DNA of 64,000 bases from Clarkia xantiana subsp. parviflora (taxonomy: Eukaryota; Streptophyta; Magnoliopsida; Myrtales; Onagraceae), in assembly GCA_036873135.1 (NCBI GenBank), contig JAPTYO010000018.1, positions 10,655,503 through 10,719,502 of the forward strand, written 5' to 3'. The notes beneath the pieces were generated by a model. The model searched no databases. It saw only the letters and a list, made by a program, of their open reading frames with translations, and was not told where the DNA came from. A program made the translations under genes and the position numbers. Position 1 is the stretch's first letter; every line of letters starts with the position of its first letter. Shown in pieces: positions 58,410-64,000 of the stretch.

Positions 58410-60008
58410 ATATATATATTGGATTCTGTTTTAGGTCATATATATATATATCTATATTCTTGGGAGAATATTAATATCTATAGAATTAAATATATATTTT
58501 TACCAATCTTAGGAGATTTATATCTTGGAAACAAATCACATACTGCCCCTTATAAGTACCCTAAGTTCAGACAGCCATAACTCACCCATGCAATTAATCC
58601 TTCACACCATCAATAGAGAGTCTCGAGAGGAAACCCAATTACCTAGACCCCTAGTCTACTTTACTCATATCGTGAGGTTTAGTTCGTGGAGAATAGAGGA
58701 TTCCTTTTCGCAAAGTATCAGATTGAAGGACCCAGGTCGGTGAACCGCGAAACAACCTTGTTGAAGACGCCTGTGAGCGAAAAAGCTTGAAGATCAAGAA
58801 CGTGGGAAGCAAATAAGTACGAGGGCCAGATCATCAAGCTATGAAATGTGGAATAATTTCGCCAAGGACGGTTAGTTTACTTATAATTTTATTTGTGATT
58901 ATCCGTTATTTTCATTAGTTATATCAGATCTAGTATAGTTTGTGTTTACGGTTTGTAATTTGTATTCGATTTTGGAATTGGGGTTCATGAACCTACTAGT
59001 TTTAATTGGGGTAATCCAAGATTTCATTTTGTTAAGAAACCAGAAATTTCAGAACCACATGTCGGACCGAACTCACACGGGAGTTTAGATCCGTGGCGTC
59101 ACGGACAAGCCGTTACGGCAGCCTTCTGTCGCCGCATCGAAGCTATGCCTCGTGTGTTTACCGCTGTAGCGACGCCACGCCACCTGTCGTGCCAATTCCG
59201 ATATGGCTGGGTGACCTAGTGTCACCCCACCGAAAATCCCTAATCACTAATAATCCTAATTTGAAGAATAGTAATCTTGATACTTAGGGTTAGAATTTAT
59301 GTGTACATCCTAGCAATACTTTAATTATTGGATTCTTCACAGAAAATTGAATATGGTTTTAGTCTAAAGATTGAATCTTGATCAAAACTAAACTTGATAG
59401 ATCGAATATTAGTATGAAAAAGATTGAATATTTAACTCGGTAGATTGTTGGATTAATTGGAAAACTAATTTTGGGGCTAAAATTAGATTTTTGGATTTTT
59501 ATTAAAATTGATTTCTTCTGGATTATGTTCTCATAATTCATGATTAGTAAGAAATTATGTTTAGTGCCAATAGAATTCAATTAATTGATTGCGCATTAGA
59601 ATTTGGGATGTTAAGACTATGTGGATGTTTTTGTATGATAGAAAAGTTCTAGGTTAATTCAAATTTTTGGTATTTGCAATTAGGTCCTTAAATTTGATTT
59701 ATTTTCAAATTAGCCCCGGGAGAATTTAGGATAAGAAATCTTAATTTTTTGAAATTGCTAATAGGTCCTTGCAGTTTGAAAAAGTTCTAAACTTGCCTGT
59801 AAAGTTTAAATTTGGCCTAATTAGTGCTAGTAATAGCCGGACCGATATTATTAATTTTGCACGTTAAATGGACTTGATTGCTAGCATACGATAATTTACG
59901 ATTAGAGCATCATGAATGGTTGCTTGGTTGTTGACAACATGCAAACCCTAAATGGAGATGAGTTTGGTTAGGTTAGAGAATGAGTTAGGATTCATTTCGG
60001 TTCACTTG
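58410..60008. other. Unassigned AT-rich DNA
   Basis: No long ORF. 59280-59900 has the look of plant intron or intergenic DNA (AATTAGGTCC-type words). 58520-58860 is less AT-rich and ends in AAGGACG|GTTAG, a possible donor, but no gene can be named. Confidence 0.35.
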
Positions 60009-61045
60009 TGATGGATATACGCCCAATTTGAACCCGTCTTAATTAGGACTGTCTTATTTTGGCCACCCCACTTACGATTATAAATCAAAACTTTGACCCG
60101 AACACATTACCCACGGCGCGAACGGCCCGGACGAGCAAAAAATACTCGCCCGGACATGTCCGCTGGCCCGATCCCAGGACCTAGGGGTTCGATTTTTCAT
60201 CCAACCCCGAAGGTCCCGAGACCATGCCTGGACGCCGTACCCCCCCCCCCCCCCCCACCCAAGGGCGTCTGCAACGTCTCGAACCTTGTCATGCGGACCT
60301 CTTCCCGCGGAGTCCCGACATCTTTTTACCCGACTCTCACTTAGACTTTTTCACCAACCTCTATGTGCCATTAAGGGTTTGATCCTATCGTTATGTGTTA
60401 ATTAAGTGCGCTTAGGGTTTAACGGTGCCATTAAGCCACTTTAATCCACTCGAAACCTATATATAGTGCTCAAGTTCTATTCATTTCCACCAGGTTGCAA
60501 CTTGACTCATTTTAGCTCTGCCTTCTCTCTAGGTTCTCTCTCTAGAATACTGTACTTACTTAAGCATCGGAGAGGGCTCATCGAGAACCACGCCCCCTCT
60601 CCGTGCTCGATACGGCCCCTTGTGCATGTTAGCAAGGAAACATATTGTGAAGAAAAAGGAACGTAAAGGAACACGCACACACTGAAAAGATTGCACATAT
60701 ACGACAAGGCGCGTGCAAACACCATGAGGAACACGCATGCATACACAATAGGGGATAACGTCCCGACACTCCAGGGGCATTACCGTGCTGACATGCGAAC
60801 GACTACGTATGCGGACACCCAAACACTTAGTCATTTCAAGGGCTCGCAAACCTCGGTCAGTCAGACTCCAACAATCCGATACCCCAACACTGCGACAAGA
60901 CGACAGTCCGACGCTCTGGCGTACGCCGACCCGAAATACTAAATACCCAATATCACGAAGGAAACAGATTACGAAGAGGAGAATTTCACCCGTGAGACTG
61001 TCATTCAAGTCGACAGCTCGTCGCCCCGGTACACACGTCCTAACA
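60009..61045 (+). repeat. 5' LTR of Tat-like element G
   Basis: TGATGGATATACG to CGTCCTAACA, 1037 bp. TATA-like CCTATATATAG at 60457-60467; GCATCGGAGAGGG near 60563, as in the T1/B/C LTRs; a 17-base C run at 60240-60256. The 3' LTR is not in the window. Confidence 0.82.
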
Positions 61046-61047
61046 CT

Positions 61048-61062
61048 TGGCGCCGTCTGTGG
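61048..61062 (+). other. Primer-binding site of element G
   Basis: TGGCGCCGTCTGTGG, identical to that of T1, two bases after the LTR. Confidence 0.8.
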
Positions 61063-61095
61063 GTTTTGAACAAAAAGCCTGCTATCACGAGATCA

Positions 61096-61792
61096 ATGAC
61101 CAACAGTTTTCCATCTAGGGACAACCGTCCACCGGGGAACAACAGGCCCCCAAACAACCAAGGGGGGCAGCCTACACATCAGAGCGACATCCTGCACCTC
61201 CAACGATATAGCCTATCCCGCAACAACATCCTGTATCCCTTTTATGTCAGACAACCCCTCAAGCACCGCCTAAATCTCCTTTGAGACAGTCAGTCCCCCA
61301 AGCACCGCAGGCGAATCAAGGAGGACCGTCACGCCCAGCTGGGGCTGAGTCTTCCACTGCTTCAACCCTTATGGCTCGACGACCACAGGGGCAAGGTGTA
61401 CATCAAGGGATGCCATCTCAGGGATACCAATACACAGCACCCCCACAAGGATACCATTATGGAACACACTCTCAAGAGTACCCATATGGAATGCCCACCC
61501 AAGGCATGTCAGCGAACAACAACCGTGCCCCATACCACCAATCTAAGGCCTATGTATTCACAAGGAGCACAAATAGTGCCCAGGATCCATGAATGTATTA
61601 GAAGAGTTGTTAGCCTATAGAGAGGCACTAAGGAACATGCAAGAGAGGCAATATACGCATGCGGAGCAACACCAGCAAGCAGAACAATACCCGCAAGCGG
61701 AGCGACATTCGCAGGCAGAGCAGTACCCACATGAAGAGCAACACACACGTCCTCCAACAGGAGAACGTGAAAACCAAAGAAGGAATGAATAA
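61096..61792 (+). pseudogene. gag: N-terminal remnant of element G gag
   Basis: ATG at 61096 (MTNSFPSRDNRPP), 34 bases after the PBS. A Pro/Asn-rich start, a frameshift, then repeats of GYQYTAPPQ / GYHYGTHSQ / EYPYGMPTQ type (61281-61592) and, in a third frame, QAEQYPQAERHSQAEQYPHE repeats (61589-61792). No gag capsid domain or knuckle follows. Assignment to gag rests on position after LTR and PBS. Confidence 0.5.
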
Positions 61793-64000
61793 GTGCCAGC
61801 CCCAACGGGAAGGCAACAATCCGTGCCTCTAATGTAACACCAAGTACCACAAGGCGCATGGATATACACTCCACTAAGAGATAACGTGCAGCCTCAGCCA
61901 CCAAGGAGATAAGAGTTTCAGCATTCACCTTCGTAGGGATATCCGCGGTACGCATATAGCCCATATCACCACGGATCCGGAATCCCTGCAAACCAGGTCG
62001 TCAGCTGTGACGGACCCCAAAGAAACTACTGTCCGTCACCGGTGGTGCTAACTCAAGAGGATGTAGAAGTGATACAAGAGGAAAGGCAGTGATACATAGC
62101 GCCCGTCGTACAAGAGGACAATCGATACAAGAGTTGGGTTAAAAAAAAACAATAATCTTTTCAAGTCAGGACAAGTGAAGCTTCCGACTGGAAAACTCCA
62201 TCGATCGATATAGGGAGTAATCTTTCACTATACATTCAATGATCTAAATACTATGACATGAATATGCATTGCAAACTACTATCTTATGACAGGGGAAAAA
62301 AGAAAATGAAACAAGCACAAAGGGAGAAGGACCGATCATTTGGAAAACCTGCATCGACTTATAAACTCGAATTGATTTTCAGTCGTCGTGATTTTTTTGA
62401 ATTGCCACCGTCGATCACCCGAGTCTGTCGCTTTGTTACGCCGAACCATCCTGCGCCGTCGAGCTCTAAACAGTCACTGCACTGATCAATATCGTCGTGT
62501 TCTATCAAACGGGCTGCGTTGAGAAACTTATCACATTGCAAACTACAACCTACCAAGCTTGTCTACTTTCAAAGCGCGTACACCCTCAAAGCAATCGCGC
62601 TTGCAAAGCTCACCCAAATCAAAATTTTAAAAATTTTAAATTAGGGTTACGCACAAGCAATGGATCAAACTGAAACACCTCCTATAAAAGGTGACCAATT
62701 ACTCGACAACCAAGAGTTTACTCAACATCAGAGAGGGGAGAGAAATTTTAATTCCTAGGCTATGATACAAAGAATGATCCGCTAGTCATCACAAGGGTCA
62801 CCAAAAGTTTCAACATTAGAAAGATAATGGTTTTGAAACTTCCTACAAGCGAGAGAAACCCGCATAACAGGTAACGCCATACATATTGTCAACACTGCCA
62901 TCCTCCCAGATTACACACCAAAGGGCAATATGAACTAGAGAAGTGCAAAAAGAAAAACTGTACATTACCAAGAAGGCGTTATGACAATCTCTCACGCCTA
63001 AAGGCCAAGAGGAAATCCAAGAGATGCCTGGAACCCCGAGAATGTATGGACTTTAAAATCCCAAGAAATAGTAACCGACCGTGCGGACCTCCGAGTCTGA
63101 CTCTTACCAATCGTCCTGACCGGAAGCGCCCATCCGGTGCGCGACCTCACTACTTGGATCCGCTGATCCTACTCAACAACTCGGTCCGTCATGTTTGAAC
63201 ATGACTAACATTTTAGTCTACTATCCCTCAGAAAACATCTCAAGAAGATAAACATACACATCCAAGAGGTTTATTCAGGGACAACAACTCGAAAAAAGAT
63301 GCCCAAGATTAGAGCTCAATTCCTGAGTGAGAAGCAAAATGTGCTTGATATCCCATTGAAGAAATTCTAAGAAGTAATGATAAAGTGGGGGCACCATCTA
63401 AATGGCAACCCACAACCACCGCGGAGCGTACAAAGCAACTATTAACAAATGTGGGGGATATTTAAACTCCACCTACCAAAGCGACAGAGAAACAAGACAA
63501 GGTAAGAAACATATTAGCGTCAAACGCGTCACCTACTACGCAATCCATAAATGAACACCACCCGACATATGTGATCTCACATAACCGTAAGAAAAGAGAA
63601 GAAGCATTCCTCGTTGCCACCGAGAAACTCTAAAGACACAAGATTGGCAAAAGAGATAGTGCCACAACAAGATTATGAAAACAGGGATACACCTCCCATC
63701 AGGGGCCTTATGGCATGATAATTGTTCTCCAAGATCAACCAAGGAAGAGATAACTCCTACTTCATAATCATCAACGTCAATATTTGAGCAAGGAATCAAC
63801 AGAGAATTCAGGATCAGATTTAAGATAAACCAATCAACAGCTCAAAAACTTAGGTAGTAAGGTCTCGAGATCAACCCTTACACTAGACGCATATCTTCAT
63901 CAAGTACCTTGTCTGTGAATGGTAAGAAACTTGTCTCCGACATCCTATCAAGAAAAAAATCCCAATAAAGGGGGAAGCAGTGGAAAGTACTGTCATTAAG
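61793..64000. other. Unassigned sequence to the window end
   Basis: 61793-62130 may still be element G leader or gag spacer (short Pro/Gln-rich pieces with stops). From about 62140 similarity to anything I know ends. A CTCCTATAAAAGG at 62680-62692 might be a TATA box of another LTR. No credible gene on either strand. Confidence 0.35.

Noticed and set aside
62680..62692. TATA-like CTCCTATAAAAGG as promoter of a gene
   Set aside because: No ORF or LTR edges could be tied to it.

Overview
The window is nuclear DNA of a flowering plant, in a gene-poor, transposon-dense stretch such as pericentromeric or knob-like heterochromatin. Almost everything recognisable is an LTR retrotransposon or a small inverted-repeat transposon. 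I found no intact host gene, rRNA, tRNA gene or CRISPR array. The Tat-type Ty3/Gypsy elements (gag, protease, RT, RNase H, a second RNase H, integrase, then an antisense ORF), the Ty1/Copia element primed by initiator-Met tRNA, and the MITEs point to an angiosperm; the species cannot be told.

Layout. (1) 1-2395: the 5' end of a minus-strand Tat element (T1), cut by the window edge. (2) 2396-4018: an ACCGGTT-rich MITE, AT-rich DNA and short tandem repeats. (3) 4019-25605: an old plus-strand Tat-like element (A) without gag. A younger minus-strand Tat element (B, 7733-18651, TSD CCTCC) is nested in it. (4) 25606-28818: diverged sequence without recognisable genes. (5) 28819-45031: a plus-strand Ty1/Copia element (D), interrupted near its last pol codons by a plus-strand Tat element (C, 33759-44446, TSD GTTGT). 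(6) 45032-46692: noncoding DNA with what looks like a 6-phosphogluconate dehydrogenase fragment. (7) 46693-about 55600: the LTR of another minus-strand Tat element (F), split by a minus-strand element E (46877-55125, TSD ATAAT). E has gag but no pol, and its gag is broken by a hAT-like MITE (51709-52148, TSD TCAAGAAC). (8) 55611-58409: two direct LTR copies, each preceded by the same internal tail; the second tail carries a 976-bp hAT-like element with an exact 8-bp TSD. (9) 58410-60008: AT-rich unassigned DNA. (10) 60009-64000: 5' LTR and degraded gag start of another plus-strand Tat-like element (G), then unassigned sequence.

The most interesting signal is a multi-exon gene antisense to its host element, between integrase and the 3' LTR, in all three Tat elements that keep this region (B, C and the distant A). 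Splice junctions and reading phase agree between copies, and B and C share a TATA box about 155-165 bp before the ATG. Antisense ORFs are known in the Tat lineage; the splice model, the phase agreement and the frame-setting G-run at one donor are read here from sequence.

All protein-coding copies here are broken by stops, frameshifts, deletions or changed catalytic residues. The window is a record of nested insertions (A before B, D before C, F before E before the MITE) and not a working gene system.
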